Positions 50,905 through 62,689 of a stretch of 64,000 nt of DNA are shown here, in pieces; position 1 is the stretch's first letter, and each line of letters starts with the position of its first letter. The notes beneath the pieces were generated by a model. The model was not told the DNA's origin. It worked only from the letters and a program-made list of their open reading frames with translations, and made no database searches. A program made the translations under genes and the position numbers. Source of the DNA: Paraburkholderia susongensis (GTDB lineage: Bacteria; Pseudomonadota; Gammaproteobacteria; Burkholderiales; Burkholderiaceae); the NCBI RefSeq assembly GCF_900177725.1, contig NZ_FXAT01000001.1:186001-250000 (forward strand), read 5' to 3'.

Positions 50905-50931
50905 CGACGGCCGCACGATGTGCGGCCGTCG
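50905..50931 (-). repeat. 12-bp stem hairpin between zipA and ligA
   Basis: A perfect 12-bp GC-rich stem with a 3-nt loop (CGACGGCCGCAC / GTGCGGCCGTCG). On the minus strand only TTTAAAG follows, so it is a weak terminator or an mRNA-stability/attenuation element in the operon. Confidence 0.65.
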
Positions 50932-50955
50932 CAATGACACGGGAAACGCGCCGGC

Positions 50956-52269
50956 CTACTGGCTGAACAGACGCCGCGTAGCCGGCGAACCCGCGGGAAT
51001 GCCCGCCTGTTCGAGCTTTGCGTACAGCGTCATGAGTTGCTTTTCGATCGCGAGCAGCGCGCTTTCCGGCAGCGGCCGGCGACCGTCGTCGACCACGCGC
51101 CCGCCAATCCGCTCGGCAAGCGACTTCGCGTAATCGCACATGAGCCGGAACGGCAGGATGTCTTCATCGGCGACCGGCACGTCGAGCACGAGCGTAATCA
51201 TCTCGCCGCCCTTGTACGTGAGGTCGTCCCGCAGGAAGTTGGTGTCGCCGAACTGCAGCATGAACACCGGGCTTTGCCGCGAGTCGAGCTTGACGAAACG
51301 CGTGCCGTCGCGCGAGAGCAGCAAGCCGTCCTGCGAGGCGACCGCCTGCACGTAATTGGCTGACCACGGCGCGCCGTCCGACAGCACGTTGATCGACAGT
51401 TGCGCATCGCACTGCGCGGCGAAGCCGTCGAGTTCGCGCGCCATCGCCACCGTTTCGAGCATGTCGGGGAATTCCGGCGATGCGTCGAGCGCATCGGCGA
51501 ACTGCTGCACGCCGGTCACGAATTCGGAGAACTCGAGTTCGTTGAGCGCGCCGCTGCGGTTGGCGAGTTGCGCGGCCGCGCGCAGTTCCTCGTAGCGCGC
51601 GCCGTTCTGCAGCAGCTCCCATGCGCCGCCTTCGGGCTTGCCCTCGATATGCACCGGCTTGCTGCCCGCGCGGCGCAAACGCTGTGCAAACGGAATCACC
51701 TTGTCGCCGGCCACCGGGCCATTCAAGCGAATCGGCACGATGCAGTCGATGCGCCGATCGACGATCGCGGGCGGCGCCGACGAAATCGTCGTGGCCGCCG
51801 GCAGAATCGGCTCGACGCGCTCCTGTGCGGCCGGTGCCGCTTGGCCCGCCTGGGCCGCGGGCGCTTCGGCGGCGGGCCGCTCGCGCTGCGCATCCGGCGC
51901 CGCGGCGTGCCCGCCGCCGGTTTCGCCCTCGATTTCCGGATAACCGTTCGGCGACGTCATCTCGGCCTGGATATCGGCCGGCGTATCGAGCGGCGCGGCG
52001 CTCACGCCGAACGTCGGCTCGACGCGCGCGGCGGTCGGATCCGCCGCCTCGGCGCCCACGGTGGGTTCGCGCCGCGTGGTCGGCCGGGCCGGTTCGATGA
52101 ACGGGCTCTGCTCCTCATGCTCGTCCCGCGCAAAGCTCTCGGCGGTCTCGGCCGGCATCGGCCGCGGCATCTTGCGGCGCACCTTCGCGCCCTGCCACGC
52201 GTTGTACACGACCACGCCCCCGACCACCACGGCGCCCGCGCCGATCAAACCGAGTGTCAACTCGTCCAT
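50956..52269 (-). CDS. zipA: ZipA-like FtsZ-binding cell-division protein
   Basis: This 437-residue bitopic protein has an N-terminal membrane anchor (about residues 5-22). A long Ala/Pro/Glu-rich linker (30-190) follows. The C-terminal ZipA domain (about 290-425) includes LVLDVPVADEDILPFRLMCDYA, split by its conserved Pro, and is the region that binds the FtsZ tail. The ATG at 52269 places the anchor at the terminus; 17 in-frame codons upstream are dropped. It is between smc and ligA, the usual betaproteobacterial position. Confidence 0.88.
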   Translation of the reverse strand: MDELTLGLIGAGAVVVGGVVVYNAWQGAKVRRKMPRPMPAETAESFARDEHEEQSPFIEPARPTTRREPTVGAEAADPTAARVEPTFGVSAAPLDTPADIQAEMTSPNGYPEIEGETGGGHAAAPDAQRERPAAEAPAAQAGQAAPAAQERVEPILPAATTISSAPPAIVDRRIDCIVPIRLNGPVAGDKVIPFAQRLRRAGSKPVHIEGKPEGGAWELLQNGARYEELRAAAQLANRSGALNELEFSEFVTGVQQFADALDASPEFPDMLETVAMARELDGFAAQCDAQLSINVLSDGAPWSANYVQAVASQDGLLLSRDGTRFVKLDSRQSPVFMLQFGDTNFLRDDLTYKGGEMITLVLDVPVADEDILPFRLMCDYAKSLAERIGGRVVDDGRRPLPESALLAIEKQLMTLYAKLEQAGIPAGSPATRRLFSQ

Positions 52270-52382
52270 GCATGCTCCGTCAGCAATTCTTCTATCCGCG
52301 CGGCCCTGTGTGCGCTCCACGTCCCGCGCGGCAATCGATTCAAGCCGCTGCGCTGGATACGCACGCCCGCGAAGGCTTTAAC

Positions 52383-55300
52383 TCAAACGATATTCTGGGC
52401 GAAACCGGCCGCCGTTTCCATGTCGACCGCGACGATGCGCGACACGCCCTGCTCCTGCATCGTCACGCCGATCAGTTGCTGCGCCATTTCCATCGCGATC
52501 TTGTTGTGCGAAATGAACAGGAACTGGGTTTTGTTCGACATCGCCCGCACGAGGTTCGCGAAACGTTCGGTGTTGGCGTCGTCGAGCGGCGCGTCCACTT
52601 CGTCGAGCAGACAGAACGGCGCGGGATTCAGCTGGAACATCGCGAACACGAGCGCGGTCGCGGTCAGCGCCTTCTCGCCGCCCGACAGCAGGTGAATCGT
52701 CGAATTCTTCTTGCCCGGCGGCTGCGCCATCACCTGCACGCCGGCGTCGAGAATTTCCTCGCCAGTCATGATGAGCTTCGCCTGGCCGCCGCCGAAAAGA
52801 CGCGGAAACAGCTCGCCGAAATGACGGTTCACTTCGTCGAACGTGCTTTGCAGCAGCGTGCGCGTTTCGCCGTCGATCTTGCGGATCGCGTCTTCGAGCG
52901 TTTCGATCGCGCTCGTCAGGTCGGCCGATTGCGAGTCGAGGAAGCTCTTGCGCTCGGTCGCGGCCTTCAGCTCGTCGAGCGCGGCCATGTTGACGGGCCC
53001 GAGCGCGACGATCGCGTTGTTGATGCGCGTGACTTCGCCCTGCAGGTACGACGGCTTCATGTCGGGCGTGAGCTTCGCCTGCAACTCGGCCTCGTCGACA
53101 CCCGCCGCGAGCAGTTGTTCGACGAACTGCTCGCCGTTGATGCGCGCGGCCTGCTCCTTCAACTGCAATTCGTTGATCCGGTCGCGCAACGGCTGCAGTG
53201 CGCGCTCGGTACTCAGACGCGTTTCGTCAGCTGCGCGCAGCTTCGACGTGAGGTCGTCGAGTTCGACGCGCGCGGCGCGCAGCGCCTCTTCCTTCGCGGT
53301 GCGGATGTCGAGCGCGTCCTGCAAACCGGTGTGCGCGGTCTGCTCGTTGATCGTTTCGAGCTCGGCGCGCGCGTCTTCGAGCGAGCCCGCGACGCGCTCG
53401 CTCTGCTCGTGCGCGACCTGGATGCTGCGCTTGAGCTCGTCGATGCGGTTCGCCATGTTGCGCGCGGCAAAGCGCGCGTCGGTGGCGGCGCGGTCGAGGT
53501 CGCGCGCTTCGCCGCGCGCGGTCGTGAGCGCTTCGTCGAGCGCTTCGAACGCGAGCTGGTGATCTTCGAAGCGCGCCTGCAATTCGGCCAGCTCGCCGTC
53601 GTGGCGCTCGAAGTTCGCTTCCGATTCCGCGCGCAGCGCACGCTGCTCGTCGATCTGCGCGACGATCTCCTCGAGCTCCTCGCGAATCTGCGTGCTGCGC
53701 TGCGTGTAGCGCTCGTGCGCCTGGTTGAGCTTGAGCACGTCCATCTGCAAGGCGTGCACGCGCTGCGTGGCGCGCTCGGCCTGCTGCCGCACTTCGGCGA
53801 GCGCCTGCGCGGCCTGCGTGTGAGCGGCTTCGGCGCGGATCGCGGCGGCCTTCGCCTCGTCGGCGAGCAGCGCCTGCGCGCGCACCTGGCGGCCGAGATT
53901 TTCGATTTCCTGCTGACGCGCGAGCATGCCGGCCTGTTCGGAATCGGCCGCGTACAACTGCACGCCGACGCGCGTGACCACATGCCCCGCCTTCACGACG
54001 AATGCGCCGCCTTCCGGCAACTGCGAGCGCATCGCGAGCGCCTGCTGCAGGTCGTCGGCGACGAACGTGAGGCCGAGCCAGTCGTTGAGCACCGCGCGGA
54101 TGCCCGCGTCGTCGATGCGCACGAGCGGCAGCAGCGCCCGCAATGCGGCCGGTGTCGCGGGCGGCTGACCGGCCGCCGGCGGCGCGTAGAACGCGAGCTT
54201 GGCGGGCGGCGCGTCGGTCGCGAACGCCTTGACCCAATCGAGGTTCGACACTTCGAGCGCGGCAAGACGCTCGCGCAGCACCGCTTCGAGTGCGGTTTCC
54301 CAGCCGGCTTCAACGTGCAGCTTCTTCCACAGACGCGGCAGGCTGCCCAGTTCGTGCTTGTCGAGCCACGGCTGGATCTTGCCCTCGGTCTGCACGTTCT
54401 CCTGCAACTGCCTGAGCGCCGCGAGCCGCGCGTCGAGCTGATGAATCTGCGCGCTTTCGGCCTGTACGCGCTCCTGCGCGGCGCGGCGCTCGGCGTCCAG
54501 ACGCGGCAGCGTTTCCTGCGCGTCGGCAAGACGGCCTTGCGCGTCGCGCAGAATCTCTTCGTGCTCGGCGAGCTGCATGCGCAACTCTTCGAGCTGCGCT
54601 TCGTCGGGCGCGTCGAGACCGCCTTCTTCCGATTTCAGCCGCTCATGGCGCTGCTGCAACTGCTGCAACTGCTGATCGGCATTGCGCTGATGCGCGGCTT
54701 CGAGCTTGAGCGCCTGCTCGGTCTGCGCGATGCCGCCGCGCTCCGCGTTCAATTCCGTCTGCGCGTCACGCCAGCGCGCTTCGAGCGCGGGCAGCGCGTC
54801 GTGCTTCGCGGCGGCGGCGTCTTCGGCGAGCACGGCTTTTTCTTCGGCGACGGCCAGTTGCTCTTCAGCGTCTTCGATATCGCCCCGCGCCTTCTCAGCC
54901 TGCGACTGCCACTGCTCGCGCTGCGCGGTAAGCGCGGCGATCTGCGCCTGCACGCGGTTGCGCGATTCGACGATGAAGCGGATCTCCGCTTCGAGCCGGC
55001 TCACTTCCGCATTCGCTTCGTAGAGTGCGCCCTGCGCGCCTTGCATCGCGTCGCTCGCCGAGTAATGCGCGACCCGCAGCGTTTCGAGCTGCGCTTCGAC
55101 TTCGCGCAGCTTCGCGGTTTGCGCTTCGAGGTCGATCTGCGCCTGTTCGATCGCGCGCTGCTGGCGTTCCTGCTCGCCCGCGGCCTCGTTCTTGCGCAAC
55201 AGCCACAAAAGACGCTGCTTCTCCTCGCCGTCGCTTTGCAGCTCGCGGTAGCGCGTGGCGACGACCGCCTGCCCCTCGAGCTTTTCGAGGTTCGAGCCGA

Positions 55301-55901
55301 GTTCGCGGACGATGTCCTCGACGCGCGTCAGGTTCTCGCGCGTGTCGTGCAGACGGTTCTCGGTTTCGCGGCGGCGTTCCTTGTACTTCGACACACCGGC
55401 GGCTTCCTCGAGAAACACGCGCAGCTCCTCGGGCTTCGCCTCGATCAGGCGCGCGATCATGCCCTGCCCGATGATCGCGTAAGCGCGCGGCCCAAGGCCG
55501 GTGCCGAGGAAGATGTCCTGGATGTCGCGGCGGCGCGCCGGCAGATTGTTGATGTAGTAGCTCGATGTGCCGTCGCGCGTGAGCACGCGCTTCACGGCAA
55601 TCTCCGCATACTGGCCCCACTGGCCGGCGGCGCGGCCGTCCGCGTTGTCGAACACGAGTTCGACGCTCGCGCGGCTGCCGGGCTTGCGGGCGGTCGAGCC
55701 GTTGAAGATCACGTCCTGCATCGACTCGCCGCGCAGCTCCGAGGCGCGCGATTCGCCGAGCACCCAGCGCACGGCGTCGATGATGTTGGATTTGCCGCAC
55801 CCGTTCGGCCCGACGACGCCAACCAGTTGGCCCGGGACCTGGAAATGCGTGGGATCGACGAAGGATTTGAAGCCAGCGAGTTTGATCGAGGTCAGACGCA
55901 C
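52383..55901 (-). CDS. smc: Chromosome segregation protein SMC
   Basis: This 1172-residue condensin ATPase has its Walker A GPNGCGKS at residues 31-38. Two long coiled coils (about 170-500 and 660-1010) flank a hinge near 520-650. The signature LLSGGEKALTATAL and Walker B CLLDEVDAPLDD are near the C-terminus. The GTG at 55901 gives the canonical MRLTSIKLAGFKSFVDP start; in-frame upstream codons are not SMC-like. It heads smc-zipA-ligA-def. Confidence 0.97.
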   Translation of the reverse strand: MRLTSIKLAGFKSFVDPTHFQVPGQLVGVVGPNGCGKSNIIDAVRWVLGESRASELRGESMQDVIFNGSTARKPGSRASVELVFDNADGRAAGQWGQYAEIAVKRVLTRDGTSSYYINNLPARRRDIQDIFLGTGLGPRAYAIIGQGMIARLIEAKPEELRVFLEEAAGVSKYKERRRETENRLHDTRENLTRVEDIVRELGSNLEKLEGQAVVATRYRELQSDGEEKQRLLWLLRKNEAAGEQERQQRAIEQAQIDLEAQTAKLREVEAQLETLRVAHYSASDAMQGAQGALYEANAEVSRLEAEIRFIVESRNRVQAQIAALTAQREQWQSQAEKARGDIEDAEEQLAVAEEKAVLAEDAAAAKHDALPALEARWRDAQTELNAERGGIAQTEQALKLEAAHQRNADQQLQQLQQRHERLKSEEGGLDAPDEAQLEELRMQLAEHEEILRDAQGRLADAQETLPRLDAERRAAQERVQAESAQIHQLDARLAALRQLQENVQTEGKIQPWLDKHELGSLPRLWKKLHVEAGWETALEAVLRERLAALEVSNLDWVKAFATDAPPAKLAFYAPPAAGQPPATPAALRALLPLVRIDDAGIRAVLNDWLGLTFVADDLQQALAMRSQLPEGGAFVVKAGHVVTRVGVQLYAADSEQAGMLARQQEIENLGRQVRAQALLADEAKAAAIRAEAAHTQAAQALAEVRQQAERATQRVHALQMDVLKLNQAHERYTQRSTQIREELEEIVAQIDEQRALRAESEANFERHDGELAELQARFEDHQLAFEALDEALTTARGEARDLDRAATDARFAARNMANRIDELKRSIQVAHEQSERVAGSLEDARAELETINEQTAHTGLQDALDIRTAKEEALRAARVELDDLTSKLRAADETRLSTERALQPLRDRINELQLKEQAARINGEQFVEQLLAAGVDEAELQAKLTPDMKPSYLQGEVTRINNAIVALGPVNMAALDELKAATERKSFLDSQSADLTSAIETLEDAIRKIDGETRTLLQSTFDEVNRHFGELFPRLFGGGQAKLIMTGEEILDAGVQVMAQPPGKKNSTIHLLSGGEKALTATALVFAMFQLNPAPFCLLDEVDAPLDDANTERFANLVRAMSNKTQFLFISHNKIAMEMAQQLIGVTMQEQGVSRIVAVDMETAAGFAQNIV

Positions 55902-56049
55902 GGCGATTTCGCTGTTTGAAAAGGAAGAATGAATAGGTGGCTCGCGGGGTGCGTGAGCCGCTCGCCGCTGCGGCGAAACGGCCCTCGCACACTCGCGAGC
56001 CTTCGCGATACGGGCGCCGGCTGCACACGCTCCGGCTAATGAGGGGGAA

Positions 56050-57063
56050 TCATACCATCGCGCGTGAGCTGTTCTTACCGCCTTTACGATGGTCGCCGCG
56101 GTCATCGCGAACCTCACTGCCATCGCACGTGCCGGGCGCGCTCACGTCTTCGATGGCGGGATCGGGCGGCACTGCCTTCGTGCGATGCATCCAGCTCGAT
56201 AACGCCGACGCGAGCACGATGCACGCGCCGCCCGCCCATTCGCGCGGGCCCGGCGTTTCGCCCGCGAACAGCCACGCGGACAGCGCCGTCACGACGAGCT
56301 CGAACAGCATGATGATCGACGCGCGGTTGGCCGGCACGCGCGCGAGTCCGTATTGCACGAGCATGTTGTTCGACGCGAGCAGCAGGCCGAGACCGAGCAC
56401 GAGCAAAGCCGCGGTGCCGAGATGCGCGCCCGTGGGCGGCGCGGGCATCGGCTCGAACAGCGCCGCGCACGCGCCGAAGATTGCCGCGCCGCCGAAGACC
56501 GTCGCGGTGCGCATTTCCGGCTTCATCTGCGGCAGCACGCGGCTCGTCTTGAGGATCAGCACGTTGCTCATGGCAAAGCCCATGCCGCCCGCGAGGCCCG
56601 CCCATTCGGCGAGATTGCCCGGCACCGGAATGCCGAGCCGGGGCGACCACAGCATCGTCATCGCGCCGGCAAGCGACAGCGCGGCGAGACCCGCGCCGGA
56701 CCACGTCAGGCGTTCGCGCAGGATGAAGTGCGCGAAGAGCGCGGTCCACGCGGGTGTCAGATAGAACAGCAGCAGCACGCGCATCACCTGGCCGTGGATC
56801 GCGCCCCACACGAAGCCGAGATTCGTCACGCCCGCGGCCAGCGCGAGTGCGGGCAGCAGCCAGTGCCAACGCACGGTTTTGAGCGCCCGGCGGCGCACGA
56901 GCAACACGAAGAGACATCCGGCGCAGCTCGTCAGCGCGCTCGCGGCGCTGCCGGTGACGCCGAGTGCGGCCAGCATGCGCAGCGGATACCAGACCATCCC
57001 CCATACCGACGCACCCAGCATGATCGCGAGCGTCGGCCAGCCGTTGCGAAGCCAGGTGCTCAT
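56050..57063 (-). CDS. EamA/DMT-family transporter
   Basis: This 337-residue membrane protein has ten predicted helices in two EamA repeats (GASVWGMVWYPLRMLAALGV; then ALSLAGAMTMLWSP). About 40 hydrophilic C-terminal residues, rich in Asp/Arg/Lys, follow. The substrate is unknown. Its ATG overlaps the stop of a small basic ORF upstream as ATGA, suggesting the two may be translated together. It is upstream of smc on the same strand, with about 150 bp between. Confidence 0.82.
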   Translation of the reverse strand: MSTWLRNGWPTLAIMLGASVWGMVWYPLRMLAALGVTGSAASALTSCAGCLFVLLVRRRALKTVRWHWLLPALALAAGVTNLGFVWGAIHGQVMRVLLLFYLTPAWTALFAHFILRERLTWSGAGLAALSLAGAMTMLWSPRLGIPVPGNLAEWAGLAGGMGFAMSNVLILKTSRVLPQMKPEMRTATVFGGAAIFGACAALFEPMPAPPTGAHLGTAALLVLGLGLLLASNNMLVQYGLARVPANRASIIMLFELVVTALSAWLFAGETPGPREWAGGACIVLASALSSWMHRTKAVPPDPAIEDVSAPGTCDGSEVRDDRGDHRKGGKNSSRAMV

Positions 57064-57407
57064 GGTGCGGGGCTCCGGGCGATTCGGCTCGCGGCTTGGC
57101 TAGCGGTTCGATTCGCGGCCTGGGCGGGGTTTCGCGTTCGCGCTTCGCGGGTTGCGTCGTTGGGTACGTGGGCGAATGCCTGGTCGATACCCTTACCGGC
57201 TGATTTACCGGTCGCTCTGCCAGCCACTTTTCCGGCTGCTTTGGCGAGTGCCCGGTCGGTTACCTTGCCGGTTGCGTCGCAGGCCGCCTTGCCGGCTGCC
57301 CGGCTTGCCGTGCCGTTCGTGACTCCGCCCGCCGTACCTGCCGCGCTCGCGACATGGGCACGCTCACGCCGGTTTTCGCCGGCTGTCTCCTGACCTGCTG
57401 CGTACAT
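57060..57407 (-). CDS. Possible small basic Ala/Lys-rich protein
   Basis: This 115-codon ORF starts at an ATG with GGAG 5 nt upstream and ends in an ATGA overlap with the transporter start. The middle has a loose four-residue repeat (AAGKAACDATGKVTDR, then AAGKVAGRATGKSAGKG), reminiscent of histone-H1-like tails. I recognise no family. It may be a genuine fast-evolving gene or a degenerate 12-bp DNA repeat that happens to stay open. The coupled stop and ribosome site favour a gene; the composition is a caution. Confidence 0.35.
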   Translation of the reverse strand: MYAAGQETAGENRRERAHVASAAGTAGGVTNGTASRAAGKAACDATGKVTDRALAKAAGKVAGRATGKSAGKGIDQAFAHVPNDATREARTRNPAQAANRTASQAASRIARSPAP

Positions 57408-57769
57408 TGCTGCTCCTGCGTATTCTTTTACGCAAACCGTGCGTGGTTCGCGCCGTTCCCGCTGCGGCGAATTCCGTTGCGCCGCCTGGCGGGTTGTGTT
57501 GCTTGCGCGCGGCGCGAAGACCCCGAAGACCCTCGCCGCCGCCTTTGCGCACCGGTCCGGCGGCACTTCGCTTTGCCCGCCAGCCGCCGCGCCCAGGGGC
57601 GCGCCACGCTATAATCGCCGCTTCGCCGTCGCGACCCGCTACCGGCTGGCCCGTCGAGCGCATGAGATGCCGTTTTCTGCGGCCGTTTCCTGCGCCGCTC
57701 ACCCGCCAGCGCGCATGCCGGCGTTCCCGCATCCGTCCGCGTTCATCCTCGATCAGGCCCGATCCGCCC
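57408..57769. other. Divergent intergenic region upstream of dapC
   Basis: About 360 GC-rich bases. Frames remain open on both strands because of composition, but no similarity to a family is seen. CTATAATCG at 57609-57617 gives a forward -10 (TATAAT at 57610-57615) that could serve dapC; a matching -35 is not clear. Confidence 0.45.
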
Positions 57770-59032
57770 GTGAATCCGCTACTCGACTCCCTTCAGCCCT
57801 ATCCGTTCGAAAAGCTGCGCGCGCTTTTCAAGGACGTCACGCCGCCGGCCGGCCTCGCGCACATCAGCTTCGGCATCGGCGAGCCGAAACATCCGACGCC
57901 CGAACTGATCCGCGACGCCGTCGTGAATTCGCTCGGCGGCCTCGCCACGTATCCGGCCACGCTCGGCTCGGCGCCGCTGCGCGAGTCGATCGCGAAATGG
58001 ATCGCCCAGCGCTACAACCTGCCGCCGCTCGATCCGGCCACCGAGGTGCTGCCCGTGTCGGGCTCGCGCGAGGCGCTGTTCGCGCTCGCGCAGACGGTGC
58101 TGAACCCGCGCCGCGACGCGCATGGTAGTAGCAGTAGCAGTAGCGATGCAGGCAACGAGCCTGCGATCGTACTCTGTCCGAACCCGTTCTACCAAATCTA
58201 CGAAGGCGCGGCGATTCTCGGCGGCGCCACCCCGTACTTCGTCAACAGCGACCCGGTGCGCAACTTTGCATGCGACTACTCGGCGGTGCCCGCCGACGTC
58301 TGGGCCCGCACGCAGCTGCTGTACGTGTGCTCGCCCGGCAACCCGACCGGCGCCGTGCTCACGCTCGACGACTGGCGCGAACTGTTCGCGCTGTCGGACC
58401 GCTATGGCTTCGTGATCGCCTCGGACGAGTGCTACTCCGAGATCTATTTCGACGAAGCGAAGCCGCCGCTCGGCGGCCTCGAAGCCGCCCACAAGCTCGG
58501 GCGCGGCTTCGAGCGGCTCGTGATGCTCTCCAGCCTGTCGAAGCGCTCGAACGTGCCGGGCATGCGCTCGGGCTTCGTCGCCGGCGACGCGCAGATCCTC
58601 AAGGCGTTCCTGCTGTATCGCACGTATCACGGCGCGGCGTTGTCGACGGTATTCCAGAGCGCGAGCATCGCCGCGTGGAACGACGAGACGCACGTGCGCG
58701 AGAATCGCGCGAAATACCTGCGCAAGTTCGCGACCGTCACGCCGATGCTCGCCGACGTGCTCGACGTGCGCCTGCCCGACGCCGCGTTCTACCTGTGGGC
58801 CGACGTCTCGCGTACCGGCCTCACGGACACCGGGTTCGCCCAGCGCCTCTACGCCGACTATAATGTGACGGTTCTGCCGGGCTCGTTCCTTGCGCGCACT
58901 GCGCACGGTGTGAACCCCGGCCGCAATTTCGTGCGTCTCGCGCTCGTTGCCGATGTCGACGAATGCACCGAAGGCGCGCGGCGGATCGTCGACTTCTGCC
59001 GCTCGCTGGGTGACAGCCGGGCTGTCGGCTGA
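57770..59032 (+). CDS. dapC: Succinyldiaminopimelate transaminase
   Basis: This 420-residue PLP aminotransferase of the lysine/diaminopimelate pathway puts an amino group on N-succinyl-2-amino-6-ketopimelate. The PLP Lys258 lies in SSLSKRSNVPGMRSG, and CSPGNPTGAVL and SDECYSEIYFDE are typical. The GTG at 57770 gives NPLLDSLQPYPFEKLR, the usual N-terminus. A run of six Ser encoded by a 6-bp repeat lies at about residues 120-125, in a surface-loop position. It is followed by dapD. Confidence 0.95.
   Translation: MNPLLDSLQPYPFEKLRALFKDVTPPAGLAHISFGIGEPKHPTPELIRDAVVNSLGGLATYPATLGSAPLRESIAKWIAQRYNLPPLDPATEVLPVSGSREALFALAQTVLNPRRDAHGSSSSSSDAGNEPAIVLCPNPFYQIYEGAAILGGATPYFVNSDPVRNFACDYSAVPADVWARTQLLYVCSPGNPTGAVLTLDDWRELFALSDRYGFVIASDECYSEIYFDEAKPPLGGLEAAHKLGRGFERLVMLSSLSKRSNVPGMRSGFVAGDAQILKAFLLYRTYHGAALSTVFQSASIAAWNDETHVRENRAKYLRKFATVTPMLADVLDVRLPDAAFYLWADVSRTGLTDTGFAQRLYADYNVTVLPGSFLARTAHGVNPGRNFVRLALVADVDECTEGARRIVDFCRSLGDSRAVG
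58127..58144 (+). repeat. 6-bp microsatellite (AGTAGC)x3 in dapC
   Basis: Three perfect AGTAGC units encode six serines. AGT is a rare serine codon in this GC-rich gene, so the block stands out. Unit gain or loss keeps the frame. Confidence 0.85.
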
Positions 59033-59149
59033 GTCGTCAACTGAGTGCGAACCGGGCGCCGGCGAGGCACGCCCGGGTTGTCCCTGATCCGCGCGCGAGC
59101 CGCACCGCATCCTCTTCTCCAGACTTCAACCCTTCAGAAAATCACGCAT

Positions 59150-61606
<2,457 letters not shown>

Positions 61607-61619
61607 CGAGAGACCTACG

Positions 61620-62504
61620 ATGACGCTGCCGTTTTCCACCGTTCGCGACCTGCTGCGTTTCGCGGTGTCGCGCTTTAACCAGGCCGAACTGTCGTTCGGC
61701 CACGGCTCGGGCAATGCCTACGACGAAGCCGCCTATCTGGTCCTGCACACGCTGCATCTGCCGCTCGATCTGCTCGAGCCGTTTCTCGACGCGCGCCTCA
61801 CGTCAGCCGAAATCGACGCGGTGCTCAAGGTGATCGAGCGGCGCGCCGCCGAACGCGTGCCGGCCGCGTACATCACCCAGGAAGCGTGGATGCACGGCTA
61901 CCGCTTTCATGTCGACGAGCGCGTGATCGTGCCGCGTTCGTTCATCGGCGAGCTGCTGCAGGACGGCCTGCAGCCCTACGTCGAAGATCCCGAACAGGTC
62001 GGCGCGGTGCTCGAACTGTGCACCGGCTCCGGCTGCCTCGCGATTCTCGCCGCGCATGCGTTCCCGAACGCGGACGTCGACGCGGTCGACCTGTCCGCGC
62101 CCGCGCTCGAAGTCGCAGCGCGCAACGTGACGGACTACCACCTCGACGACCGCATCGCACTCTTTGAAGGCGATCTGTACGCGCCGCTCGCCGAGCGCCG
62201 CTACGATGTGATCCTCAGCAATCCGCCGTACGTGAACACCGCGTCGATGCAGACGCTGCCCGCCGAATATAAGCACGAGCCGGAAATGGCGCTCGCGGGC
62301 GGCGCGGACGGCATGGACATCGTGCGCCGGATCATCGTCGGGGCGCGCAACTGGCTGACCGAAGACGGCGTGCTCGTGGTCGAGATCGGCAACGAGCGCG
62401 AGCACGTCGACGCGGCCTTCGGCGGGCTCGACCTCGTGTGGCTGTCGACCAGCGCCGGCGACGACAACGTGTTCCTGATTCAGGCCAGAGATTTGCCGGT
62501 CTGA
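61620..62504 (+). CDS. prmB: Ribosomal protein L3 glutamine N5-methyltransferase
   Basis: This 294-residue SAM enzyme methylates a Gln of ribosomal protein L3. SAM motif VLELCTGSGCLAILAA and the catalytic NPPYV (Asn201-Pro-Pro-Tyr204) are present, and EYKHEPEMALAGGADGMDIV follows as in PrmB. PrmC would have a different N-terminal domain. It begins 13 nt after the dapE stop, in the same operon. Confidence 0.95.
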   Translation: MTLPFSTVRDLLRFAVSRFNQAELSFGHGSGNAYDEAAYLVLHTLHLPLDLLEPFLDARLTSAEIDAVLKVIERRAAERVPAAYITQEAWMHGYRFHVDERVIVPRSFIGELLQDGLQPYVEDPEQVGAVLELCTGSGCLAILAAHAFPNADVDAVDLSAPALEVAARNVTDYHLDDRIALFEGDLYAPLAERRYDVILSNPPYVNTASMQTLPAEYKHEPEMALAGGADGMDIVRRIIVGARNWLTEDGVLVVEIGNEREHVDAAFGGLDLVWLSTSAGDDNVFLIQARDLPV

Positions 62505-62689
62505 GTTCGACCTGGTCCCATGCGTGATTTTCAGGCAAGCTGGCATGGGTTCGCCGCTGCCGTGCGCTGCATTGCCCGGCGCTGCGGCCTGAAACCGTTG
62601 CCCGGCACGCTCGCGGCAGACCGCGGAGCGAGCCCGCTGTCCGCCCCCGTTTTCTGAAACGCAGCGCTTCGCCAACTCTTCGCGAGCTT

